Source: Strigamia acuminata
Lineage: Eukaryota; Arthropoda; Chilopoda; Geophilomorpha; Linotaeniidae
Length of the DNA: 60,000 nucleotides
Assembly (NCBI GenBank): GCA_949358305.1
Contig: OX442318.1
Span: 7,056,501-7,116,500 of the forward strand
Reading direction: 5' to 3'
In this document: in pieces, positions 1-10,400 of the stretch
Position numbering within the stretch: position 1 is the stretch's first letter
Layout of the letters: each line of letters opens with the position of its first letter
Made by a program: the position numbers and the translations under genes
The notes under the pieces: generated by a model
What the model saw: the letters and a program-made list of their open reading frames with translations, nothing else
Databases searched by the model: none
What the model was told of the DNA's origin: nothing

Positions 1-600
1 AAGGGCTATTCTCGTGCTTTCGCAGGAATAGCTCGCAAGTGACTTCGTGAGAGTTACAGTTTGCACTTTACTCAGCGATCCTCGATCAATCCTAACTTGT
101 AGTTGAAGTTGGCCTGACGGTGAGGTAGTTGCTGTGTTCTTGGTGTCGTTTGTGTAAGTTCTGTCTTTTGGCGGGAATTTCTCCCTTTTATGGGTCAGTG
201 TGAGGGGCCGGCGCAGCCAATGGGGGCTTGCCACCCGACACCTCACTCCCCTCGGGGCACACACCTGCTCAGAGAGAGGCGGAGCCAACACGAGAGGAAT
301 GACCCGTCTGTTGCAGTGAGTCAAAGGGCAAATATCCGCTTGGGGGGAATATTTATCCCTTTTGCTCACCACAACGTTTCTGGTGCAGTTTTTTCCACTC
401 TTGCGTTTGGTGATTAATTTTTGATGATCGGAGCTTTCGTTCTCGAGATTTTTGCGTTTTAAATAATTTTTGACCCAATTCGCCAAGTTTGATTGCAATA
501 GTCATTCCTGAATTTCAGATTTTGTGGTACTTTTGTGGATTTCTTCAGCGTTACCGGTACCAGTATACAGCACATTTCAAAAAAAGTACCTGTATTGCTT
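1..600. other. Unassigned sequence with a GC-rich tract
   Basis: No gene is recognised. Roughly 180-400 is clearly richer in G and C than its surroundings and holds a 75-codon open frame (190-417) with no recognisable motif. It could be part of a mobile element or the edge of a gene outside the window. The rest is AT-rich. Confidence 0.3.
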
Positions 601-720
601 TACTTTAGCAAAATCTCAAAAAATCAAGCAAAATCTCAAAAAATCAAGCAAAATCTAAAAAAATCAAGCAAAATCTAAAAAAATCAAGCAAAATCTAAAA
701 AAATCGAGCAAAATCTCATA
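601..720. repeat. Minisatellite, about 20-bp unit
   Basis: About six tandem copies of a 20-bp A-rich unit (AAAATCTAAAAAAATCAAGC and close variants) lie directly upstream of the hAT-like element. Confidence 0.85.
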
Positions 721-823
721 AAATCTCTCGTACTGTTACATCTGAAGAAATCCCCAAATACAAAATGTTCACTTTGAAGATGGTCTTCCGAGTCCAATTT
801 AGTCACAACTGGATAGTTTAGGC

Positions 824-1161
824 CAGTGTTTCTCACACTGTGGGGCGCGAATTGATTTTTGGTGGGGCGCAACGGTGTTCAATCACTTTGTCGCCCAAAA
901 TTTTCTTTCTCAAATTTTATAATTCTTTTTTTTTTTCAATTTTAGCCAATTCCAATTCCCACTTCCTGCCTGTAATTGGTCGCAATACACCACAGGCTAG
1001 CAAAAGCTACAAAGTCCTCTAAAATCTTCACAAAAACCTCACAAAAATCTCTCAAAATCTACAAAAACCACCCAAAATTCTCCAAAAACCTCCAAAAAGG
1101 GACACGGAAGATCGCCTTTCTTAAAAATGGGTCGTAATGCTAAAAAGTTTGAGAACCCCTG
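824..1161. mobile_element. hAT-like non-autonomous element (MITE)
   Basis: The left end reads CAGTGTTTCTCACACT and the right end is the approximate inverse, AGTTTGAGAACCCCTG. These are typical termini of hAT elements. The interior has no transposase reading frame. An 8-bp target duplication is expected for hAT, but the flanks (GTTTAGGC and CTTTATTT) match only partly, so the insertion looks old. Confidence 0.6.
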
Positions 1162-1415
1162 CTTTATTTATTTATTTATTTAGTTTATTATTACAATGGC
1201 CCTAAATTTGTAATTTTAAGTGCGAAATTGGTTTATACACGAACATATATGAGTTTTATGTATGTGTGGCAGACACCACAAAGTTTATTACCTCATTGTA
1301 TTTATAAAAATGATAAAAATCAATAAAAAATCGCAAGTTTTTCTTAAAACGAAGCGAATTTCGGCCATTTATTGATTAATAAATACATTTTTTGTTTCTT
1401 TTTTCATAAATTCCA

Positions 1416-2516
1416 TTAATAACTGTTGGAATTGTGTAACAAACTAACGTACAGCTGCATACCGACAAAACCAACGGATAAAGTTACGATAGCTTTGACT
1501 AAAAGAACCGTCCAAGACCCCAGAGGAAAGATCTGAGCAACGAGTCTGAAAAAAATATTAAATTGTTAAATATCGAGTAATTTATTACCGTGTATTACCG
1601 CGTACAAGCGCGAGAAATTTATGGAACGACATGAATGATTCACGCCATTTTAGGGTTTATTTTCGTCCAAAACTCCGATTTCGCGTTATACGCGGTAATA
1701 TACGGTAGGAAATACACTAATACATACTCCAACATGAGGGATTTGTAGGTTGAAAAGATGAGTAGGACTAAAACAACAGGGAAAAGAGATCGATGTAGAT
1801 CGGTTCGACTCCATAGCCACACGAGAGTGGCCGTGGTGATGTGTTGGACCTTTAATGGAGTATAGTTATTTATTTTATTTTTATATTTTTATTTTTTTAC
1901 CAGGTTGATGTTGGAGTCGAAACTGAGTTGGATGTATTTCCAGTCAAATTCCAATCCCTTGGCGCCGACCCAGAGTGGAAAGCAACGGGTGAGGAGAAGT
2001 TCCGCGGTGGCCCAACCGATTCCGGCGACTAGGAATTTCACTTCGCCTTTTCCCACTATTTTTGTCATGACAAAATGAAGTCCAGCTAAGTCTGCTAAAT
2101 CTACGGTGGATTTTAGGAGTTCCTAGATTGGAAATTATTGGTTTTTGATTAGAATTTTTTAATTTTTTGATTGAAAATTGATTTTTTTTGCACGAAAATT
2201 GAATTTTTTGCTCAAAAGTTCAATTTTTTCTTACTCCTATTAGATCGATTCCAAATCCTCGGTCAGTCGATGGGAAAAACGTTGCGAGAATAAGCATTTT
2301 GCCCAATTGTGTGATAACATAGGCGATTCCTGCTTGAATGCATTTCCAAAATGCAGAATATTCAGATCTGAAATTAGAAATAGAAAAATTACAAAACAAT
2401 CAGTTTTATTTCCGACAAAAATAAAAAAACATCACTTACAACCCAGAATACTTATATGTCATAAAATACGGCACATAAGCAAGCGCTAAACAATTTGCAA
2501 AATGAAAAAGAGTCAT
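1416..2516 (-). CDS. Tmem147: TMEM147 homologue (Nicalin-NOMO-TMEM147 / BOS complex subunit)
   Basis: This multi-pass ER membrane protein is known to join Nicalin and NOMO in a complex that works behind the Sec61 translocon during multi-pass membrane protein biogenesis. I built five exons on the minus strand: 2440-2516, 2235-2367, 1901-2122, 1728-1849 and 1416-1545. All have GT-AG borders, and the 684 nt encode 227 residues (human about 224). Family hallmarks are present: the start MTLFHFANC, then [44 protein letters not shown] and the C-terminal LGSW segment. The ATG at 2516 matches the conserved family N-terminus. The gene points away from Rab34/36, whose stop lies about 340 bp upstream. 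The call is firm; splice sites were placed by eye. Confidence 0.93.
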
Positions 2517-2852
2517 ATTTCCTTATTCCAACAACCCAAGCATGAGGCTCATCAGTGCACCGCCATTTTCCCTAGTGGCGAATGTCAGCACTAAAACCTA
2601 ACAGCGCACCACTTATTTTCATATTGACTTTTATAACCACTAAAAATTTATTTTTCTTGATTAATAAATGAATATAAAATGAACAATAAATACAAATCAG
2701 TTTATTAACAAAAATACAGTTATAAAATGATTGATTTCGTCATTGAACTGAGCATAAACATTTTGATTCTTTTTTTCTTTCGATTAAATCTTGAGACTTC
2801 GGATTTAAATCTAGAAAAAAAACGATTCAAACCAAATTATATGACAAATAAT
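2517..2852. promoter_or_regulatory. Intergenic stretch: TMEM147 upstream region and Rab34/36 3' end
   Basis: The stretch lies between the TMEM147 start and the Rab34/36 stop. It contains a CCGCCATTTTCC box near 2560, the kind of motif often found in housekeeping promoters. It also holds AATAAA-like signals for the minus-strand Rab gene near 2660-2700. No reading frame is supported. Confidence 0.4.
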
Positions 2853-4107
2853 TTAATTCGTAATGATTGACGGCTCACGGAGTAGACTAGATCCCATTTT
2901 AATGTGCTGCTCGGAGTTGTCGCACTCCCGTAACACACTCGCATTGAACGACAAAGCTGCAATGCGGTTGAACAAATCCTGGACGTTTTCACCGGTTTTT
3001 GACGAAACCGACCAAAATTCCGCTTTAATTTCATCCGCCAACTCCAACGCATGTTTTTCTATGGTTTGATACGCAAAATCCGTCTATAAATAAAGGAAAA
3101 ATATTAATTTTTTGGACCCGTGGTGATGAAATATTAAATATTTACAATCAAATCCTTTTTGGTACCAACGAGAAACAAATGTGGATTTGAATCAGTATTG
3201 TCTTTTGTCGCATCTTCGAACCATTGCGGACAATTAAAAAGACTTTCCAAATCCATCAAATCGAAGACTATAATAATAACTGCCAAAAAAATATATTTTT
3301 ATTAGTAATAAATTAAATTTTTCAATTATTTTAAACCAAAAACTCAATTTTTCAATTATTTCAAGCAAATAAATCAATTTTTCAATTAATTTAAGCAAAA
3401 AAATTGAATTTTTCAATTATTTCAAGAAATAAATCAATTTTTCAATTAATTTAAGCAAAAAAATTGAATTTTTCAATTATATCAAGCAGTAAAATCAATT
3501 TTTCAATTATTGCAAGCAAAAAAATTCAATTTTTCTATTATTTTCAACAAAAAAATTCCATTTTTAGGGTCAATATTCAATTCAACCTTGTGCGCCTCTG
3601 TAGTACGAAGATGCGATGCACCTGAACCGTTCTTGGCCGGCCGTGTCCCATCTGGCGACAGAAAAATGAAATAAATCCACGAACTATTTCATTTGTTTGT
3701 ACTAAATTACATTTGTAAATTAAAAGGCACTTGCAAAATATCAAATCTTTCCACTTCGAAATCGACTCCAATCGTCGCTTTGTAATCTCTATCGAATGTT
3801 TTGTGACAAAATCGATTCACGAGACTTGTTTTACCAACAGAAACATTTCCAACGATAATTGCCTTGCAGATTTTCAACCTGTAACAAAACAGTACGTAAA
3901 GTAACATACATTTCGCGAAATATATATTGAATTTCCAAAATACCCGATGGATATATTTTTATTTGATAAACAAACACTCTTCACTTTTTCATCAAAATCC
4001 AATTGATCGTACGGAGTTGGGTGAATTGATGGACAAATCGTGTTCAAAACACGATCTGAAGCGGCATTCATCCTCAAAATTTTCTCACAGGGTGTTTCAA
4101 ATCGCAT
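2853..4107 (-). CDS. Rab34: Rab34/Rab36-type small GTPase without C-terminal cysteines
   Basis: This is a Rab GTPase of the Rab34/36 branch, which acts in Golgi, lysosome and ciliary membrane traffic in other animals. Coding exons are 3944-4107, 3711-3878, 3587-3651, 3146-3279 and 2853-3083 (762 nt, 253 aa). All GTPase boxes are present: GNVSVGKTS (P-loop), [10 protein letters not shown] (switch I), WDTAGQERF (switch II), GTKKD (base binding) and SSKTGEN. The match to vertebrate Rab34 is close ([26 protein letters not shown]). About 54 residues precede the G domain, as in Rab34. Oddly, the protein ends ...SIITN and has no CC, CXC or CaaX prenylation motif; no other frame nearby supplies one. 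A non-coding 5' exon probably lies near 4160-4215, spliced to an acceptor just before the ATG, and overlaps the synaptojanin promoter. Confidence 0.92.
3285..3575. repeat. Minisatellite in a Rab34/36 intron
   Basis: Degenerate tandem units of about 30-33 bp (core ATTTTTCAATTATTTCAAGC) fill most of the intron between the third and fourth coding exons. They create open frames without coding meaning. Confidence 0.8.
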
Positions 4108-4497
4108 TCCAGTAAATCTACAAACAAAATATCATGAAAAACCATTCGTTTTATATTCAAATTCAAATTTCTTACGACTACAGTCCGTTTTGATTTGTGT
4201 CCCGCATTGTTCGCGTCATGGAATCTCGTTCTTCAACGGATACAACGAAAATTGATGATGATATTAGGTTTGGAAATTTGACACCAGTTGGAGACTTTTT
4301 ATCATTCGTATCCAATCCACCGCCTCCTGGTTCCTACGTGCAATTTCAATACGATTTATTGATCGTGTTATTTAACTGCACATTCCAGTTCTACGACATC
4401 TTACTTAGGAGATTTAGAAGACTGTCAATCATGAGTGGTCGTTTGCGGTCAATTTTTACCTAGTTAAACGCCATTTTTGACGTTTCTTCGTGGGGCC
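4108..4497. promoter_or_regulatory. Shared divergent promoter of Rab34/36 (-) and synaptojanin (+)
   Basis: The two start codons are only about 390 bp apart and face away from each other. On the minus strand a possible 5' UTR exon with donor GTAAGA sits near 4173. On the plus strand an 82-codon upstream open frame runs from 4218 to 4463. No TATA box is evident. I infer a bidirectional promoter from spacing alone. Confidence 0.5.
4218..4463 (+). CDS. Upstream open frame or small membrane protein in the synaptojanin leader
   Basis: An ATG at 4218 opens 81 codons that stop 34 nt before the synaptojanin ATG. The predicted product is acidic at first, has a PPPPG stretch in the middle, then a hydrophobic segment (LLIVLFNCTFQFYDILL) followed by basic residues, as in a small single-pass membrane protein. 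I do not recognise the family. If the synaptojanin transcript starts upstream of 4218 the mRNA would be dicistronic, or this would be a long regulatory uORF. It could also be chance coding. Confidence 0.3.
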   Translation: MESRSSTDTTKIDDDIRFGNLTPVGDFLSFVSNPPPPGSYVQFQYDLLIVLFNCTFQFYDILLRRFRRLSIMSGRLRSIFT

Positions 4498-7400
4498 ATG
4501 GTTTTGGGCAAGAATTTTCGTGTTTACCACAAAATAAACAATCCGAATGCGTACGGAGTCCTGTTGGAACAGCGAAATAAGGATGAGACACTTTTGTTTG
4601 AATCTCAAGCTGTGGCACTTCTGTGTGAGTATTTTTATTTATTTATTTATTTTTTTTGTAAAAAAATTGAAATTGAATATGTATATTTTTTTTAAATGAA
4701 TGTTTTCCCGCAGCATCTCAGGAAACAGAAGCAATTAAGCGTCAATATACGAGATTGTTGGATGGTTTTGGCTGTTTGGGAGTATTACAACTTAATTGTG
4801 GTAATTATCAGCGCTGTCGTGAGGGTCAGACAACCGAAATGGAATTAAGGCAGGATTGTCACCCGGAAATGTGCTTTTTTGGTGTTTTCGTGTGCACTTT
4901 GCGTATAAAAATGCATTTATTTAAACTTATGTGTACATTTTTGTATAAATTAAGTGCATTTTTGTACAAATTAAGTGCATTTTTGTACAAATAAATGCAT
5001 TTTTATACAAATTAAGTGCATTTTTGTACAAATAAATGCATTTTTTCAACTAATAAATGCATTTTTTCAACTAATAAATGCATTTTTCAACTAATAAATG
5101 CATTTTTTCAACTAGGAAATGCATTTTTCAACTAATAAATGAATTTTTCTCAACCAAAACATGCATTTAAGGTGCAAAACATGCATTTAAGGTGCAAAAC
5201 ATGCATTTAAGGTGCAAAACATGCATTTAAGGTGCAAAACATGCATTTAAGGTGCAAAACATGCATTTAAGGTGCAAAACATGCATGTTTTGTACAAATA
5301 AACACATTTTTAACTAATAACTGCATTTTTATTACGAATAATTGCATTTATATGTGAAAAAGTCAATTTTCGTGAAGCTATACCGGCTTCAAACTATCTT
5401 GCTAAGGCTTAAAAAAATTATATTTTAATCCTAATTTTGATGTTTTCAGGCGAGGAAGTTTTGTTGTATCTCGTGATGCTCACTGGTTGCATTTCAATGG
5501 GCAAAATTGGCGATTCGGAGATATTTCGAGTAACCAGCACCAATTTTGTGTCGTTGCAAAACCACCCGGGTGACGAAGAAAGAATAACAGAAGTGCGCAA
5601 AGTTCTCAACTCGGGAACCTTTTATTTCTCCTGGTGTCCTGCCGGCGAACCGCTCGACTTGAGTCTGTGCGCTCAACGCCGCTTTAAGACGAAAGAAACG
5701 GATAATCGATTCTTTTGGTAAGAATAAATAAAAATAAAGAAAGAAAATAAAATCAAAATAAATAAAATCAAAGAAAAACCAAAAAAATCAAAGAAAATGT
5801 CAATAAAACCGATAAAATCAAAGAAAATGTCAATAAAACCGATAAAATCAAAGAAAATGTCAATAAAACCGATAAAATCAAAGAAAATGTCAATAAAACC
5901 GATAAAATCAAAGAAAATGTCAATAAAACCGATAAAATCAAAGAAAATGTCAATAAAACCGATAAAATCAAAGAAAATGTCAATAAAACCGATAAAATCA
6001 AAGAAAATGTCAATAAAACCGATAAAATCAAAGAAAATGTCAATAAAACCGATAAAATCAAAGAAAAAGTAAATAAAATCAAAGAAAAAGTAAATAAAAT
6101 CAAAGAAAAAGTAAATAAAATCAAAGAAAAAGTAAATAAAATCGAAGAAAAAGTAAATAAAATCAAAGAAAAAAGTTAATAAAGTCGATAAAATCAAAGA
6201 AAAGTCAATAAAACCGTTAAAATCAATAAAATGCGTAAAATTTCCGGTTTAGATTAACAATTATGAATTTTCTAGGAATCGAACACTTCACATTCACCTG
6301 CAACGATTTAATGTCCCCTGCAATGTTTGGCTGCTGAAAATTCTGTGCGGCAGTATCGAAATCCGTACAGTTTACGTCGGCGGACAACAAGCTCGAGCGG
6401 CCATTATTTCTCGACTGAGCTGCGAGCGAGCCGGGACGAGATTCAACGTGCGCGGTGCGAATGACGACGGCCATGTTGCGAATTTTGTTGAGACCGAGCA
6501 AGTTATATTTTTAAACGACCAAGTTTCGTCTTACGTGCAAACTCGGGGTTCCATTCCTCTGTTTTGGGAACAACCGGGAGTCCAGGTTAAAAATAATGAA
6601 TGGTAAAAATATCTTTTATTTTGTTTGATATTTTAATTTTCAGGTGGGGTCGCATAAAGTCAAAATGTCGCGCGGGACCGAGGCTGCGTCGGCGGCTTTT
6701 GATCGACATTTGAGTCTGATTCGATATCGGTATGGCCGTCAAGTTCTAGTCAATTTACTTGGATCGAAAGAGGGAGAGAAAATGCTCAGCCAAATGTTTT
6801 ATGTAATTTTTGGAAATGTTTGGAAATTTTTTGTAATTTATTTTAAATTTTGTATTTTAGAGTCATCATACAGCATCACGTTTCAAGGAAGAAATTCCAT
6901 ACATTCCTTTCGATTACCACGCAATGGTTCGGAGCGGTCGGGACAACTTGAAAATATTACAAAATAAAGTCAATCAGTATTTGGAGAAATTTTCTTTCTT
7001 TTATGCGGTTGGACCATCAATAGTGGAGTAAGTACCTACAAATGCATTTTTCAATATAATAAATTTGCTTTCTAAACTCAAATTATGGGTTTAAACTGCA
7101 CTTTTGCATCAAAAAATGCATTTAACATCCTTAAAAGTGCAATTTCTATCTCAAAATGAATTTTTTACACCTTGAGAGTGCAATTTCTTCATAAAAATGC
7201 ATTTTTAACACTGTCACGATTAATTCTGTTGGTATAATTAATTCCTAACAATATCGCGCAAAAACTAATTCGCGCAATAGTAATGGGCAAAGTTCGTAGA
7301 TTTCCCTAAACCTTGTTTCCTTCAAATGAGGACATCCAGAAACTCAGGAAACCTAATACTCGCGTTTGACTAACATAATTTATATTGGACAGTTCCTTGC

Positions 7401-10400
7401 TTACGGCGGATGGTTATAGTCGTAAAAGAATGGAAGCACGGTGATATTAACCTAAAGTGGAAAGGGGATATCATCGGGCAGTGATAATATAAAAGATGGC
7501 GGCATAGAAAATAGCGCAATAGGGTTAGATGTAGGAGCGCTTGTTGAAGGCGCAAATAATAATGGACTAAATCTAAATGTTACTAAGGGAAATTGGTGTT
7601 ATCCGTTAGAGAGCATAAGGAGAAGTGATTAAACTTAGGATGATTGGAAAGAAGAAAACTCAGTCATGTGACTGGTCAGGTCAATTAGAGAAGGGGGTGG
7701 AAAGGTGAGAATAGGAGTTCGATTGTTAAGAATAATGATATGCGCATCATCCAGATTGCGCATTCATTAACTGAAGATGAGTAAGCGAGATGAATCATTA
7801 CGAGTGTCAGAAACAAGAAAATATTATAAGAAATAAGATTGGGTTATTCTAAAATAAAAATAGGCGGGTAGACGTGCCCGTGACAACACATTAATGGTAC
7901 AATTTTTTCAGAAAAATGCATTTTTAATTTTAAGAGTGCAATTTCTTCAGAAAAATGCATTTTTAACACTTTAAGAGTGCAATTTCTTCAGAAAAATGCA
8001 TTTTTAACACTTTAAGAGTGCAATTTCTACATAAAAATGCATTTTTAACACATTAATAGTACAATTTTTTCATAAAAATGCATTTTTAACACTTTAAAAG
8101 TGAAATTTCTATATAAAAATACATTTTTAACACCTTAAGAGTTCAAACTCTTTATAAAAATGCATTTTTAACACCGTAAAAGTGCAATTTTTACCTAAAA
8201 ATGCATTTTTTGCGCGTAAATTCATATTTTTTTTAATTAAAGGAGTCAATGTGGCACTATACGAACGAACTGTTTAGATTGTCTGGACAGAACTAATTGC
8301 GTGCAAACATTATTCGGCATGGAGGTAAATAAAATGAAAAAAAATGAAACAATTTTATCAAAATTAACATCGAATGTTTCAGGTACTTGCCAAGCAACTA
8401 CATTATCTAGGCATGAAGGATAAACCTCAAATATCACGATTTGAAGAACTGTTTCGTCAATTGTGGGTGATAAACGGCGACGAAATAAGCAAGATTTATG
8501 CGGGAACTGGGGCACTCGAAGGCAAAAATAAAGTAGAAAATTAAACAAAAAATTAATAGAGGTGAGATGTTTTAATTGTTAAATAATTTAAACAGCTTAG
8601 AGACGGCGCTCGGTCTGTTGGTAGGACCATTCAAAATAATCTTTTAGACAGCAGCAAACAAGAGGCTATTGATATTCTTCTGCTCGGAAGTACACTTAAC
8701 AGCGAATTAGCAGACAGAGCACGGACACTTCTTCCGACTTATTTATTACATGGTAATATTATTGATCACTGCCGAAGCAAGGACGGTCAATTTATTCTCA
8801 AGAAAAGTGCAATTTTGCAAGTAGAAGAGCATTTTTGCAACTATATTGTATTTTTGGCATGAAGTAGAACATTTGTGCACCTCATATGTGCATTTTTGCG
8901 TGGCAGAGAACATTTTTGTACATAAAAAGTGCAATTTTGGACATAAGAGGTTTAATTTTGGACATATAAGGTGCAATTTTGGACATAAAAGTGCAATTTT
9001 GTACGTAATAAATGCTTTTTTGCTCTTGAAAACGCATTTTTGCTCATGAAAATGCATTTTTTCACATGAAATGTGCATTTTTTCACATAAAATGTGCATT
9101 TTTTCACATAAAATGTGCATTTTTTCACATAAAATGTGCATTTTTGCTCATGAAAATGCATTTTTTCACATAAAATGTGCATTTTTTCACGTAAAATGTG
9201 CATTTTTTCACATAAAATGTGCATTTTTTCACATAAAATGTGCATTTTTTCACATAAAATGTGCATTTTTTCACATAAAATGTGCATTTTTTCACATAAA
9301 ATGTGCATTTTTTCACATGAAAATGCATTTTTTTTAAAAAAAATGTGCACTTTTGCATTTATTTAGATTCCGTTCTAAATCACCTTGTCATAGCTCTGAT
9401 ATACATTGACTAAAAAACTAGTAAAACCCTAAAATTAATTAATTTTGTAAAACTTTCAAGCACCTGCGAATTTACTAGAAGCCATGTGTTCACGGAGCGA
9501 CGAATACACACATCCGGTTCCTGTTCGGGTCGCCGTTGGAACGTGGAACGTGAACGGCGGCAAAAATCTGCACAACGTTGCTTTCAAGCATCAACCATTA
9601 AGCATGTGGTTACTGGACGCCCCGAAAAACTCCAAAACAAATTGTAAAAAAAACAAAAACAAAAAATTAAAATTAAAAAAATTAAACTAAATTAATTAAT
9701 TCCAAGCTCTCCTCGATCTTGTGCCCGAATGCGACACGAAAAACATCGACGTGTACGCCGTGGGCTTCGAAGAAATAGTCGACTTAAACGCGAGCAACAT
9801 AATGGCCGCCAGTACCACGAACCAACGCGAATGGGGACTCGAAATCCACAAAATGATCAACCGCGACAATCGCTACGTGCTGCTTAGTTCGATCCAACTC
9901 GTCGGAGTCTGTCTGTTCGTTTACGTGCGACCACAATTGGCCCCGTTTGTCCGGTAAAAATTTTTAAAGTTTTAAAATTTAAAATTTTTATTAATTTGAA
10001 TTTAATTTTTAGGGACGTCGCCACCGATTTGGTGAAAACGGGCCTGGGTGGCGCGACGGGCAACAAAGGAGGCGTCGCCATCCGATTTTTACTACACAAT
10101 ACGTCGATCTGTTTCGTGTGCGCGCATTTCGCTGCCGGACAGTCGCAGTACAACGAAAGAAACGCGGATTACGCCGAAATCACTCGGAAGTTGCTCTTTC
10201 CGATGAACCGGACGCTGAGTTCGCACGAATACGTGTTTTGGTGCGGCGATTTCAACTACCGCATCGACATGCCCATCGACGAAGTCAAAGATGCGGTCAA
10301 GCGACACGATTGGCCGGCCATGCTCGAACACGACCAACTCAAAGTGCAACAAACTGCCGGACAAGTGAATAATAAAAATAAAAAAATAAAAATTTAATTT

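Noticed and set aside
5673-6197. Long open frames in both strands over the 30-bp array
   Set aside because: The frames exist only because the repeat unit is a multiple of three without stops; the predicted peptides are pure repeats inside a synaptojanin intron.
8746-9366. Overlapping 60-130-codon frames rich in KMHILCE or CIFSHKM
   Set aside because: Repeat artefacts of the 21-bp array in a synaptojanin intron.
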